From Bacteroides intestinalis (lineage in GTDB: Bacteria > Bacteroidota > Bacteroidia > Bacteroidales > Bacteroidaceae), in assembly GCF_003464595.1 (NCBI RefSeq), contig NZ_QRZF01000007.1, positions 62,001-126,000 on the forward strand: a stretch of 64,000 bases of DNA, in the 5' to 3' direction. Every line of letters begins with the position of its first letter. Position 1 is the first letter of the stretch. Of the stretch, positions 44,269-54,224 are shown piece after piece. The position numbers and the translations under genes were made by a program. Under the pieces are notes generated by a model. It saw only the letters and a list, made by a program, of their open reading frames with translations, searched no databases and was not told where the DNA came from.

Positions 44269-46776
44269 TCACCGATTCACCACAAAATTACGTATTTGGC
44301 ACCCCATCCTCTCCCCTCTGGCCACACGCAAGCACAGCGTATGGCGACCAGGCGCAAATTCCGTCTCCAGCATATACACCCAAGGAATATACAAATTCCC
44401 GCTCCAACTCGTAAATGTATCCAGACTCTTGAACGGCACCCCATCCACACTATACTCCAATACACAAGCCTGCGGACCGGCCGCACAGAAGATGCCCACC
44501 GCACGCCCCTCGAAAGCGAACGAAAGACTGGCTCCGGCACGATCTGCCACCAGCATCGGAACATTCACAAACCCCTTGCGAGTGTTTCCCTTCACCTCAG
44601 GCGTCCAGTCGTCCACCACCTGCCAACCGTTCAACTGCTTCGCCGAACGGATGTCCACAAACGCACCTTTATCATAAGAATAACGGTCTATCGGTTTCTC
44701 CGGCATCTCATGCGCCCGGACCACCGTCCCAGCCACACGACCACCCCACTCAAGATCGAAAAGCCGATTCACGGCAGCCGCATAATATCTGTGCCCCCGC
44801 CAAGCTGGATGAGTCCCTCCGAATTCTTTCCAGTCGAACTCACCGTCGCGCATCCGTTGTGCTACCTCTTCCGCCAGGTTGATGGAAGAAACATAATAAT
44901 GATTAGCCACAGCCTCATGGCTCATAATCACTTGCGGCTGCACTCCTCTGTCCAGCAACGGAATGAACGGGTCGTAAATAAAATGAAGCATCACAACGTC
45001 CATCTCCGGACTGACCGTGCGGGCATGACGAACCACGCCCTCCATACCACGTATCTGCCCGATATAGTCGAAACCGTTCGTATCATCGTTCACCGCCGCC
45101 TCAACAAACAACAGATCGGGTACTCCCCGTTGCAACACATCGTTTTCAAAGCGGAAAGCATGGGGAGTAGTTCCCGTAGAAGAAATTCCGGCATCGACGA
45201 AGGTAAATTCTGTTTCGGGGAAGCGTTGGCGCAAATCCTCCTGTATCATATTCCGCCACCCACGCATCTCTGTAATGGAGCCGCCCAAGAAAGCGACACA
45301 ACCCTTTTTCTCTTTCGTAAACTTCAGATAAGAGTTGGCCAGGCTGCCACGCTGGTGAATTACCTGCTTCTTCTGATAATCCGGCTGGTTGCGGACGATA
45401 AAATCGACTACCGGCTCCGGGTTGTCCAGACTGTGGGGATGATGATCACAACCGGGTTTCAGAATGATTTCGACATTACCGCCCAAAGCACGATAGCGTT
45501 CGGCGGCAATCTTCATATGCCATTCATAAGGCACCGTCTTGTCGCTATCACCACAAACTCCCATCACCGGAATACCTGCGGCAGCCAGCGGAGCCAGATT
45601 GTCAATCGGGTTTCCCTTGAAGTTCTTTGCTGTCTCTTCTGTCAGCCCCCACTCCGTCAGGAAGCCCTTCCAGAAATCACGTTCCCAATTCTCGGCGAAG
45701 TAAAGCATATCGCAAACCGGAGCATCCACATAAATGCAGGCCACCTTATCCGGATTCTTTGCCGCCCAGTTGAATGCAAACAGTCCGCCGCGACTGAAAC
45801 CCTCCAGCGTCACCTTCGGAGAGAGGCGGTAATATCTGCGCATCACCTCATAGAAATCGCTACCCAAACGCTGCGCACGCGGACTTCCGTACAGATGCGT
45901 CAAGTCGTAGTACACCACATGGAAACCTTCCTCCAACAAAGCCTTATCTACCGAAGGGAAAGCCCCGAAAAATGCGGGACGCCATATCCAGGGACGCCCC
46001 TCAGCCACCTTGCGGGGAGCAACCACAATGGCCCGGCGGGCATTGCAGAGGAAATCGTAACGGTCGAAGCCCTCCCATTGCGACTTCTTGCCTGGAAAAG
46101 CCTGTTCGGTGACGATCTCCGGCGCTTCGTTGCCGGTCAGTGTACGATAAAGCTCGCCGGCTATCAGGGCCGCCCCCTGTTCGTTGGGGTGGATGCCGTC
46201 TGTATAGTAATCGGGATACGGTTTCAGAAGCGCGTAAAGATCTACAACAGGCAAGTGACGCTTCTTTGCAACGCGGTGTATCACGGGGATGATGCCATTC
46301 GTTATCACACTGTCGTTGATACCGAAATTCCGTTTCACAGCCGGCACAGGGAGACACAGATATATCTTAGGTTTGGAAGGCAAATCCTGAAGAATATCCA
46401 GCATCTCCGTCAGGTCCTTTCCGAAATCCTTTCCGTAACGCCAGTTCCAGGGCTTGCTGTCATTCGTCCCCAACTTAATGGTAACGATGTCCGGCTGAAA
46501 CGCCAGCAGGTCGCGGAACTTCTGCTCGTGCATGTACGGATGATCTCCCTTATTCAGCATCACGCGGGCGCTGATTCCGAAGTTGCGCACATCGTACCCC
46601 TCGCCCAAAAGCTGGGAAAGCAATCCCGGATAACTGTTCTGAAACTGATTTTTAATTCCCGAGCCGTAAGTGATACTATTGCCCACACAGGCAATCTTTA
46701 CCGGCTTCTTTTCTTGCGCCACCGCCCACAAGCTGAACAGGCACAGGAAAAGCAAAAGAGTGTTTTTCTTATTCAT
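44269..46776 (-). CDS. Secreted three-hydrolase fusion: SGNH esterase, alpha/beta hydrolase, SGNH esterase
   Basis: An 835-aa protein with signal peptide (MNKKNTLLLFLCLFSLWAVA). Residues about 26-215 are an SGNH hydrolase: GNSITYG (Ser34), GTND, DGIHPN. Residues about 225-470 are an alpha/beta hydrolase: nucleophile elbow GFSRGG, acid GDSDKT, histidine in GCDHHPHS. Residues about 480-690 are a second SGNH hydrolase: LGGSITEM, AGISSTGTT, EAAVNDD, THPAWRGH. The tail is a beta-rich domain (ACVLEYSVDG). All three catalytic sets look complete. Substrate is unknown; deacylation of acetylated or feruloylated glycans is the natural guess for a Bacteroides. It stands alone under its own promoter, with no SusC/D genes nearby. 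Confidence 0.88.
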   Translation of the reverse strand: MNKKNTLLLFLCLFSLWAVAQEKKPVKIACVGNSITYGSGIKNQFQNSYPGLLSQLLGEGYDVRNFGISARVMLNKGDHPYMHEQKFRDLLAFQPDIVTIKLGTNDSKPWNWRYGKDFGKDLTEMLDILQDLPSKPKIYLCLPVPAVKRNFGINDSVITNGIIPVIHRVAKKRHLPVVDLYALLKPYPDYYTDGIHPNEQGAALIAGELYRTLTGNEAPEIVTEQAFPGKKSQWEGFDRYDFLCNARRAIVVAPRKVAEGRPWIWRPAFFGAFPSVDKALLEEGFHVVYYDLTHLYGSPRAQRLGSDFYEVMRRYYRLSPKVTLEGFSRGGLFAFNWAAKNPDKVACIYVDAPVCDMLYFAENWERDFWKGFLTEWGLTEETAKNFKGNPIDNLAPLAAAGIPVMGVCGDSDKTVPYEWHMKIAAERYRALGGNVEIILKPGCDHHPHSLDNPEPVVDFIVRNQPDYQKKQVIHQRGSLANSYLKFTKEKKGCVAFLGGSITEMRGWRNMIQEDLRQRFPETEFTFVDAGISSTGTTPHAFRFENDVLQRGVPDLLFVEAAVNDDTNGFDYIGQIRGMEGVVRHARTVSPEMDVVMLHFIYDPFIPLLDRGVQPQVIMSHEAVANHYYVSSINLAEEVAQRMRDGEFDWKEFGGTHPAWRGHRYYAAAVNRLFDLEWGGRVAGTVVRAHEMPEKPIDRYSYDKGAFVDIRSAKQLNGWQVVDDWTPEVKGNTRKGFVNVPMLVADRAGASLSFAFEGRAVGIFCAAGPQACVLEYSVDGVPFKSLDTFTSWSGNLYIPWVYMLETEFAPGRHTLCLRVARGERMGCQIRNFVVNR

Positions 46777-46819
46777 GGTATCTTTATTTAATTACGTTTC
46801 ATAGCATTTTTGACGATCG

Positions 46820-46852
46820 CAAAGATACATTTTTTTAAAAGACAGAACCAAA
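46820..46852 (-). promoter_or_regulatory. Promoter of the three-hydrolase gene
   Basis: Minus-strand TTTG (46849-46852), 21 nt, TATCTTTG (46820-46827). The start codon lies 44 nt downstream. Spacing is slightly longer than the consensus 19. Confidence 0.6.
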
Positions 46853-46897
46853 TCCCCTCTGAAATGTTATCCAAGCCTAAACCTAAACCTACAGAAA

Positions 46898-47866
46898 ATG
46901 AAAAGATTAATGTTATTTGCAGCCATTGCCCTGTTCATGGCAAGCTGCGTAAAAGACGACGACTGTCCCAAGGCAGTAGTAGACGCCAACGCACTGATCA
47001 CCCCCAAACTATACGCCACAGTGGAGAACAGTAGCAACACCCAGAGCCCCATGACCGGCATATTGACCGTCGCCCCCTGCCAGCCCAACAGCGCCATTTA
47101 TTTCGGCAACTACGTGGAAGGTAAACTCACCCCCTTCGACGGATACTACAATGTGAAGAACGGAGACTTCTACCAGGAAGCCATCAACCGCGAAATTTCT
47201 CTTCCGGCAGGTCCCTACAACATGGTATACTGGGGAACACCCAAGTACGAAACACCCATTTACGCCAATCCCGCGGTGAGAGATCCCGTCTACATCATTG
47301 GTCAGGACATGTCAAAGCAGACATTCAGTATGCTCAAAATGAGTAAGGATACCACCTATTATCCGGTATTCGACATGGTCTATGCCGTAAAAGCCACAAA
47401 CATCGGCACCGAAAACCTCAGTGCAGCCCTGAAGCGGACAGTAGCCGGGCTGAAAGTGATAGTAAAGGATAGGGATAACGGCATCCTCAGCGCAAGTATC
47501 GACAGCATGTATGTACACGTCACCGGAATTTCCACTGCACTGAATTTCTACACCGCACAGCCCGTGCCGACAACAGGAACCGTTGCCTTCCCGCTGATAC
47601 GTTCAACAGATGGTACCCAAATGAGCAATGCCACCGTCATGCTCTTCCCCTCCATCGGAAAACCCGTCTTCAAACTATTCATCCTCTTAAAGAATGGCAC
47701 ATTGAAAAGCTTCCAGCAATCCCTGGAAACCCCGATGACCGCCAACACCAAGCTAACACTGACTCTCACACTGGGCGACATCTTTTCAGAAGAGTCGTCC
47801 GGGAGTTTCACTATCGAAAATTGGAATGAGCAGACCCAGACAATCGACGTCCCAAGTCTGGATTGA
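46898..47866 (+). CDS. Surface lipoprotein, possibly FimB/Mfa2-like fimbrial family
   Basis: A 322-aa lipoprotein: signal peptide with lipobox LFMASC, Cys17, followed by KDDD, an acidic stretch close to the lipobox of the sort that exports lipoproteins to the Bacteroides surface. The mature part is beta-rich with LKRTVAGLKVIVKD and a later FTIENWNEQTQTI ending. The LKR-V-A-L-V pattern recalls FimB/Mfa2-type fimbrial anchor subunits, but similarity is weak. There are no other fimbrial genes in the window, so it may be a stand-alone adhesin-like protein. Confidence 0.7.
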   Translation: MKRLMLFAAIALFMASCVKDDDCPKAVVDANALITPKLYATVENSSNTQSPMTGILTVAPCQPNSAIYFGNYVEGKLTPFDGYYNVKNGDFYQEAINREISLPAGPYNMVYWGTPKYETPIYANPAVRDPVYIIGQDMSKQTFSMLKMSKDTTYYPVFDMVYAVKATNIGTENLSAALKRTVAGLKVIVKDRDNGILSASIDSMYVHVTGISTALNFYTAQPVPTTGTVAFPLIRSTDGTQMSNATVMLFPSIGKPVFKLFILLKNGTLKSFQQSLETPMTANTKLTLTLTLGDIFSEESSGSFTIENWNEQTQTIDVPSLD

Positions 47867-47874
47867 CCGACCGA

Positions 47875-47911
47875 CAGGAAAGACTTACCTCCAGGTAAAG
47901 TTTCTTTCCTG
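47875..47911. terminator. Terminator between the lipoprotein gene and the sensor kinase gene
   Basis: CAGGAAAGA (47875-47883) pairs with TCTTTCCTG (47903-47911), with further inner pairing of TTACC with GGTAA. It lies between convergent gene ends, 8 and 10 nt from each stop. Confidence 0.7.
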
Positions 47912-47921
47912 CCGTTATAGT

Positions 47922-49253
47922 CTATCTGAAAGTAACTACGACCTTTGTGTAAACATTCAATTCGGAAAATATATCCATCCGCGCTCCGTAAATAGATAAT
48001 ATCTTCAGGGAAAGTCCCAGTCCGATGCCATGGCCTGAATATTCACGCGTATTGGTTGCACGATAGAATGCCTGGAAAATAAGCTGTATTTCATCTTCGG
48101 GAATGCCGATACCTTTATCTTCTATTTCCAGCACAACACTTCCTTCCTTAGGATACAGCCGCACCGCCACAGGCTGTTCACCCGAGTATTTACAGGCATT
48201 GTTCAGTATATTACGGATCGCTATTTTCAGCAAATGCAGGTTAGCACTCACCATCGGCAGGTTCTCTTCTCCAAATGTATTCCTAAACTGTATCCGCTCA
48301 TTCTCACCACACAGCATGATTAGCAGTTCCACCAAGTTCACATCTTCCATATTATTCTTCAGAAGTTCTTCATCCTGGTGCGAAAGGAAAAGGAGTGATT
48401 TTATCAGTAGGCTGATTCTTTTGCTTTCATCCGAAATACGGTTCAAAGCCTTGATATATTCCTGTGGCGAACGTTCTTTCAGCAAGCTGATTTCACATTC
48501 TCCCTGAATAGCCGTCAGCGGATTATTAAGTTCATGGGAAGCACTGCTTACGAAAGATTTTTCGGACTTGAAAGCCGCATCTATGCGGTCGAGCATGCCA
48601 TTGATAGAAGTGATCAGATCGTCCAGTTCGTCATGGTTACCGGCTGTCTTAATTCGAATATTCAGATTATTTCCCCGGATGCGCCGTAGCTCTTTCAGAA
48701 TACGCTTCACCGGCGCCAACATGCGATTGGCATAAAACCTTCCGATGAAATAAACCGATATGGAGCTGAAAAGGAACAAAAGAAGTATCAGGATAAGCAT
48801 ATGATTCTGTATCTCCGTTCCATAGTTGTTCCGGGCAAGTATCAGAACTATAAAATTACCTTCATTATCCGGATAATATAAGGCTGCACCGACCTCTTTT
48901 TTATAACGAAATGAAACCGGCTCTTCCATGAATAGTCGCTTCTGCTGCTCTTTGTTCAGATACTTATCCAGCGTATCTTTCACCATCTCCATGCTGTCGG
49001 TATTCAGCAAAATTTCCTTAGCTTGGGGAAGAAGTCCTTCATATTCCTGGCGGATAATTTCATAACTGCTCTCGTCTACTTCATCTTTTTCCCAGTGCTT
49101 CTGGGCAGTAAGATAGGCTTTATCTGCCAAGTATGAATCGTACAGTCTATTGATGTAGTTATAAATAAAAAAATAGAAAACAACCATGATACAGGTAAGC
49201 ATACATATCGTGATACCCGTATAAAACAACGCTATTTTACTTCCTATCTTCAC
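47922..49253 (-). CDS. Membrane sensor histidine kinase of the metal-efflux operon
   Basis: A 443-aa kinase. TM1 (about residues 8-33) and TM2 (about 148-170) flank a periplasmic sensor of about 115 residues. A HAMP segment follows, then HisKA with the phosphoacceptor in SASHELNNPLTAIQ, and HATPase_c with N box NILNNACKYS, G1 DKGIGIPEDEI and G2 GHGIGLGLSL. It lies 13 nt after the response regulator and closes the czcCBA-regulator operon. Metal sensing is inferred from context, as in CzcRS/CusRS pairs. Confidence 0.92.
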   Translation of the reverse strand: MKIGSKIALFYTGITICMLTCIMVVFYFFIYNYINRLYDSYLADKAYLTAQKHWEKDEVDESSYEIIRQEYEGLLPQAKEILLNTDSMEMVKDTLDKYLNKEQQKRLFMEEPVSFRYKKEVGAALYYPDNEGNFIVLILARNNYGTEIQNHMLILILLLFLFSSISVYFIGRFYANRMLAPVKRILKELRRIRGNNLNIRIKTAGNHDELDDLITSINGMLDRIDAAFKSEKSFVSSASHELNNPLTAIQGECEISLLKERSPQEYIKALNRISDESKRISLLIKSLLFLSHQDEELLKNNMEDVNLVELLIMLCGENERIQFRNTFGEENLPMVSANLHLLKIAIRNILNNACKYSGEQPVAVRLYPKEGSVVLEIEDKGIGIPEDEIQLIFQAFYRATNTREYSGHGIGLGLSLKILSIYGARMDIFSELNVYTKVVVTFR

Positions 49254-49266
49254 TGCGATTCTCCGT

Positions 49267-49944
49267 TTAATGAGATTCCATAATATAGCCCAAACCTACC
49301 ACCGTATGGATAAGTTTGTTTTCATAATCTTTATCGATCTTGGTACGCAGGTAGTTCACATACACATCTACTACATTAGTATTCGTATCAAAATTCTTGT
49401 CCCATACATGTTTCAGGAGATTCACCCGAGAGAGCACAACACCCTGGTTATTCATGAAGTACTCTAAAAGTCGGTATTCTTTTACCGTCAGTTCCATTTC
49501 ACGGTCACCACGACGGGCACGCCTGGTATTGCAATCGAGGATAAGGTCACCGCAAACAAGTTCCGAAATTCTTTTCTCCTTATTCCTGCGCAGCAAAGCG
49601 GTGATACGCGCTTCCAACTCCTGAAAGCTGAAAGGCTTCACCAAATAATCATCGGCACCGGCATAGAGTCCTTTTACAATATCATCCGTCGTACCCAGAG
49701 CCGTAAGCATAATGACGGGAGAATCGTATCCATAGAGTTGGCGGTACTGCCTGCATAGGTCCAGTCCATTCATCTTGGGCATGATTATATCCAGAACAAG
49801 TAAGTCAAAAGGTTCGTCCTGGGCCATCTGCCAACCATCCGCACCATTATAAGCAACAGAAACCGTATGCCCGAATTCCTGCAATCCCCGTTCTATGAAA
49901 GAGGCTATATTGACTTCATCTTCTACCAACAGTATCTTTGCCAT
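49267..49944 (-). CDS. OmpR-family response regulator of the metal-efflux operon
   Basis: A 225-aa regulator. The receiver domain has the phosphoacceptor D52 in LLVLDIIMPKMNG, a conserved Thr in MLTALG and Lys in YLVKPFSF. The winged-helix domain has ELTVKEYRLLEYFMNNQG and VDVYVNYLRTKID. It starts 36 nt after the end of the CzcA-type gene. It probably controls the operon through the palindrome upstream of czcC. Confidence 0.94.
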   Translation of the reverse strand: MAKILLVEDEVNIASFIERGLQEFGHTVSVAYNGADGWQMAQDEPFDLLVLDIIMPKMNGLDLCRQYRQLYGYDSPVIMLTALGTTDDIVKGLYAGADDYLVKPFSFQELEARITALLRRNKEKRISELVCGDLILDCNTRRARRGDREMELTVKEYRLLEYFMNNQGVVLSRVNLLKHVWDKNFDTNTNVVDVYVNYLRTKIDKDYENKLIHTVVGLGYIMESH

Positions 49945-49980
49945 AGTTTTTAAAACTTAAAGAAAGCACAAATATACGTT

Positions 49981-52900
49981 TTATAGTTTTTTCTGCTTCA
50001 ATCTACCGTCTTTATCATATAACATTTTACCATAAACGATCTCGACAATCAACGGGAAAACAAACAAAGCAAAGAAAGTAGCCCCGATCAGACCTCCGAT
50101 AATAACAATGGCCAGCGGTCGCTGCGACTCGGAACCTATTCCATGGCTTAGTGCCGCAGGCATCAGGCCGATAGCCGCCATTGCAGCTGTCATCAGCACG
50201 GGCCGAACCCTGGAACGTACACTGGTCTTTACAGCATCGGGCAACGCCAGCCTCGCCTGCAGGTTGTGTTTGATATCGGATATCATAATCACTCCATTCT
50301 GAATACAAATACCAAAAAGAGCAATGAACCCGATACCGGCAGAGATCGAAAAATTAAAGCGGGTTATGAGCAAAGCAGCAATACCGCCCACAGCGGCAAA
50401 AGGTACATTCAGCAATACCAAACCTGCATCCCGTGCATTGGAAAACAGGATGAAAAGAATGATAAAGATGATGATAATGCTGACAGGAACCACCTGCGCC
50501 AAACGTTGAGTAGCACGTTGCTGGTTTTCAAAATCTCCGGTCCACTTCAAAGTATATCCCTCGGGCAAATGCACTGCGGCATTCACTTTCTTCTGAGCCT
50601 CAGCAACGGCAGTTCCCATATCTCTACCCCGGACCGAGAATTTCACGGCACAGAAACGGGCATGATTATCACGGAAGATAAGTAACGGTCCGGTGATAGT
50701 CTTTATCTCCGACAGTTCCTTAATCGGCACCATCGTACCATCCATAGCGGGCACCAGTATTTTTCCTATCTCATCTTCGTTGCATCTGAATTCCTCTTTA
50801 TAACGCACCATGATATTGAACTTCTTCTCATCTTCGTAAAGCAAGGAAGCCGACTTACCTCCAATCGCCATTTCGATAATGGACTGTACATCTTCTTTAG
50901 CCACTCCATAGCGTGCGAGCTTATTCTCATCCAGTTCTATGCGCAATTCCGGTTGTCCGATATTCCGTATTACTCCCAAATCTTCGATGCCGTCCACGGT
51001 TCCCAAGATCTTATAAATCTCTACGGCTTTTTTCTCGGACTCATACAGATCTTTACCAAAGACTTTCACAGCTATAGATCCCTTTACACCGGAAGCCGCT
51101 TCTTCCACATTATCCGTAATCGGCTGGGAGAAGTTAAAGTCTATACCCGGGTAAATCTCCAGTTCATGTTGCATTTTGTCAATCAGTTCCAGTTTGGTAA
51201 AGCCACTTTCCCAGTCCTTTTCCGGATAAATATCTACATGAAACTCGATATTATAAAATCCGGTGGCATCGGTTCCGTCATTGGGGCGTCCGGTCTGAGA
51301 CATCACCTGTTTCACTTCAGGAAAGCTTCTCAACTTCGCCCGCATCTTGTTTGCCAGATTGACGGACTCATCCAAAGCTATACTTTGCGGTAAAGTGGCA
51401 CGGATATAAATAGAGCCTTCATTCAACTGGGGAAGGAATTCCGTTCCGAGGAAAGAAAACGCATACAGTCCCAGCACTGCCACAAACGTAGCAATCGTAA
51501 TCGTCACCTTGCGATAAGCATAGCAGACATCAAACAAGGCGGATGATTTCTCATTAACAAAACGGAGGAACCTGTTATTCTTTTCACGTACATTCTTCTT
51601 TAACAGCATGGCCGAAAGTACGGGTACCAGGGTCAAGGTGAACACCAATGCCCCCAACAAGGCAAAACCCAGCGTAAAAGCAAGCGGTGAAAACATCTTC
51701 CCCTCCACTTTCTGGAAAGAGAAAATAGGAATCAGCGCGGTGATAATAATCAGTTTGGAAAAAAAGACCGCTTTCGCCTTATCTTTTGCAGCATTACGGA
51801 TCAATCCCATCTTTGACATGACATTGAATGCCGGCATTCCCACTTCACGCGCTTTCTTGTCAAGAACTACAAAGATACCCTCGACCATCACCACTGCACC
51901 GTCTATAATAATACCAAAGTCAATGGCTCCCATGGACAACAAATTGGCGGACATACCCATTATACGCAGGCAAATGAAAGCAAATAATAATGCTAATGGA
52001 ATGACCACTGCCACCACCACGGTAGTCCGCCAATCCGCCATAAATATTAACACAATGAAAGTCACAAACAGGATACCTTCTATCAGGTTGCGCGTCACTG
52101 TGCTCACAGCCAGATCTACCAGATTCTCACGATCATAGAAAGGTACAATCTGTACATCCGACGGTAGCACCTCTTTATTGATATAGGCTATTTTTTCTTT
52201 CAGGGCTTTAATCACTTCACCGGGATTCTCCCCCTTACGCATCACGACAATGCCTTGCACGACATCGTCTTCATCCATTCGGCCTACTTGTCCGAGGCGG
52301 GGTAAACAGGACTCGTGTACATCTGCCAGGTGTTTCACCAGAATAGGAGTACCTTTCACATTTTTCACAACGATATTTCCGATTTCTTCCACATCGTTAA
52401 TCAGTCCGATACCCCGGACAACATAGGCTTGGGAGCTTTTTGTGATCACATCACCACCGACATTGATATTACTTTTCTCTATGGCTTCAAACAATTCCAG
52501 AGAGGAAATATCGTAATTCCTCAATTGGTTGGGATTCACACTGACCTCAAAGGTTTTCACCTCTCCACCGAAACTTACAATATCGGCCACACCGGATACG
52601 GAACGTAAATTCCGCTCGATCACCCAGTCCTGAATGGTCTTCAGTTCACGAACCGATTTCTTCTCACTTCTCAACGTATAGCGGAAGATTTCTCCCGTAG
52701 GACCATACAACGGCTGTACTTCCGGAGTAACGCCTTCCGGCAAGTCAGCATCATTCAATAGATTATAGACCTGTTGACGGGCTGTAAAATCGTCAACATG
52801 ATCTTCAAACATTACATTCACCACCGATAGTCCGAACAAGGTGGTAGAGCGTATGTCCGTCTTCTTTTGTACGGAGTTCATTGCTATTTCAATAGGGATG

Positions 52901-53106
52901 GTAATGAACTTCTCCATCTCCTCGGCACTCCGCCCGGGCCATTGGGTAATAATAGTTACTTTGGTGTTGGTTACATCCGGAAAGGCATCTATCGGGGTAT
53001 GCTTGAAAGAGACAATTCCTGCAATAACCGCAAGTACCGTAAAAAAGAATATGAAGAACTTATTCTTCAAAGAGAAAGCTATGATGTTGTCTATGAACTT
53101 ATGCAT
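49981..53106 (-). CDS. czcA: Heavy-metal RND efflux pump, CzcA/CusA type
   Basis: A 1041-aa inner-membrane proton/metal antiporter. The N-terminal PIDAFPDVTNTKVTIITQW segment is typical of heavy-metal RND pumps. TM4 carries DFGIIIDGAVVMVE, the D-D-E signature of the HME1 subgroup (Zn/Co/Cd) rather than of Cu/Ag pumps. Twelve TM helices and two large periplasmic loops are apparent. It is preceded by the membrane-fusion and outer-membrane partners, in the order C-B-A. Confidence 0.93.
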   Translation of the reverse strand: MHKFIDNIIAFSLKNKFFIFFFTVLAVIAGIVSFKHTPIDAFPDVTNTKVTIITQWPGRSAEEMEKFITIPIEIAMNSVQKKTDIRSTTLFGLSVVNVMFEDHVDDFTARQQVYNLLNDADLPEGVTPEVQPLYGPTGEIFRYTLRSEKKSVRELKTIQDWVIERNLRSVSGVADIVSFGGEVKTFEVSVNPNQLRNYDISSLELFEAIEKSNINVGGDVITKSSQAYVVRGIGLINDVEEIGNIVVKNVKGTPILVKHLADVHESCLPRLGQVGRMDEDDVVQGIVVMRKGENPGEVIKALKEKIAYINKEVLPSDVQIVPFYDRENLVDLAVSTVTRNLIEGILFVTFIVLIFMADWRTTVVVAVVIPLALLFAFICLRIMGMSANLLSMGAIDFGIIIDGAVVMVEGIFVVLDKKAREVGMPAFNVMSKMGLIRNAAKDKAKAVFFSKLIIITALIPIFSFQKVEGKMFSPLAFTLGFALLGALVFTLTLVPVLSAMLLKKNVREKNNRFLRFVNEKSSALFDVCYAYRKVTITIATFVAVLGLYAFSFLGTEFLPQLNEGSIYIRATLPQSIALDESVNLANKMRAKLRSFPEVKQVMSQTGRPNDGTDATGFYNIEFHVDIYPEKDWESGFTKLELIDKMQHELEIYPGIDFNFSQPITDNVEEAASGVKGSIAVKVFGKDLYESEKKAVEIYKILGTVDGIEDLGVIRNIGQPELRIELDENKLARYGVAKEDVQSIIEMAIGGKSASLLYEDEKKFNIMVRYKEEFRCNEDEIGKILVPAMDGTMVPIKELSEIKTITGPLLIFRDNHARFCAVKFSVRGRDMGTAVAEAQKKVNAAVHLPEGYTLKWTGDFENQQRATQRLAQVVPVSIIIIFIILFILFSNARDAGLVLLNVPFAAVGGIAALLITRFNFSISAGIGFIALFGICIQNGVIMISDIKHNLQARLALPDAVKTSVRSRVRPVLMTAAMAAIGLMPAALSHGIGSESQRPLAIVIIGGLIGATFFALFVFPLIVEIVYGKMLYDKDGRLKQKKL

Positions 53107-53123
53107 ATCAAATTCTTTATCTG

Positions 53124-54221
53124 TTATTCAGCATTCAATGCGTTATATACCAGCAATGTGTTTCTATTCAAGATACGATCGCCCTCCTGCAAGCCGGATT
53201 GTATATAGCACCGATTCCTTAACTGTTTATACACTTCCACTTCTTTTACTTGCAGCTTGCCGTCTTCGTTTGCCGTCACTACATAATTCTTTCCATTCTC
53301 AAAGATCAGGGCATGTAAATCAATGCAGGGCATCGTATCATCCGTTGATTCGCATTGTACATATACATTAGTAAACATGCCGGGTTTCAACAGATAATCC
53401 ACATTACGAAGTTTAATTCTCACGCTCATGGTTTTACTTTCTTCATCGAGGATGTGGTAAACCTTATCAATACTCCCTGTAAACTCTCTGCCGGGATAGG
53501 CCAATGCCGTGATACGGACAGGCGCACCTTCTTTCACTTTGCGGATATCACTCTCATATACATCGCCCATAATCCAGACATTATCCAGACCGGATACCGT
53601 GAATAGTTCTTCACCCTGGTCGGAGCGTATCTGCATATCTTTATTCACATGCTTCTCCACCACAAAACCCGTTATCGGTGATTTAATCTCATATCTGGAT
53701 TCATCGGACAGATTATAGATGGAATAGACTTCCTTCAGGCGTCTTTCCTCCGTCACGGCACTCACCAATTCCTGACGAGCCTGCAATGTGTCGCGAGCCG
53801 AAGCCATGCCGGCATTGTACATATCTTGCGCAACATCCCAGTTGCGGCGGGTTACGGCCACTTGTTGTTCTGCATCCTTCAGCTGTTTCTCATATTCCGC
53901 CACTTCACCGCTCTTGACCACAGCAAGCACTTCACCTTTATGTACGTAGTCTCCCACCTCGGCATTCACAGCAATCACCCGCCCACCGAAGATTGGAAAA
54001 ACCTGTACCACTTGCTCCTGATTAAACGTCACACGACCGTTCAGTGTCAACTCGTCGATTAAGATACGTGTATGTACGGTATCTATGCTGACAACTTGCA
54101 TCAAACTATCTGTCAGACACGCCTCCGGAGATACTGAAGTTTCATTATTATCTTTTGTCGAGCAACTGCTCAAGAATAGTACTGCACCTATAAAAACCTG
54201 TAAAATCCTGTTCATATCCAT
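53124..54221 (-). CDS. czcB: RND efflux membrane-fusion lipoprotein, CzcB type
   Basis: A 365-aa periplasmic adaptor. The signal peptide ends in the lipobox FLSSC, so it is probably lipid-anchored. The lipoyl/barrel-sandwich half motif is VNAEVGDYVHKGEVLAVVKS, followed by a helical hairpin (VTRRNWDVAQDMYNAG) and the second half ITGFVVEKHVNKDMQI. The C-terminal domain ends at NTLLVYNALNAE. It lies 3 nt from czcC and 17 nt before czcA. Confidence 0.92.
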   Translation of the reverse strand: MDMNRILQVFIGAVLFLSSCSTKDNNETSVSPEACLTDSLMQVVSIDTVHTRILIDELTLNGRVTFNQEQVVQVFPIFGGRVIAVNAEVGDYVHKGEVLAVVKSGEVAEYEKQLKDAEQQVAVTRRNWDVAQDMYNAGMASARDTLQARQELVSAVTEERRLKEVYSIYNLSDESRYEIKSPITGFVVEKHVNKDMQIRSDQGEELFTVSGLDNVWIMGDVYESDIRKVKEGAPVRITALAYPGREFTGSIDKVYHILDEESKTMSVRIKLRNVDYLLKPGMFTNVYVQCESTDDTMPCIDLHALIFENGKNYVVTANEDGKLQVKEVEVYKQLRNRCYIQSGLQEGDRILNRNTLLVYNALNAE

Positions 54222-54224
54222 TGC

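Noticed and set aside
44296..46791. An 831-codon open frame on the plus strand
   Set aside because: It is the exact antisense of the three-hydrolase gene. The minus-strand product has signal peptide and three catalytic sets; the plus-strand product has no recognisable domain and a composition (many R, H, T) typical of antisense frames in GC-biased codons.
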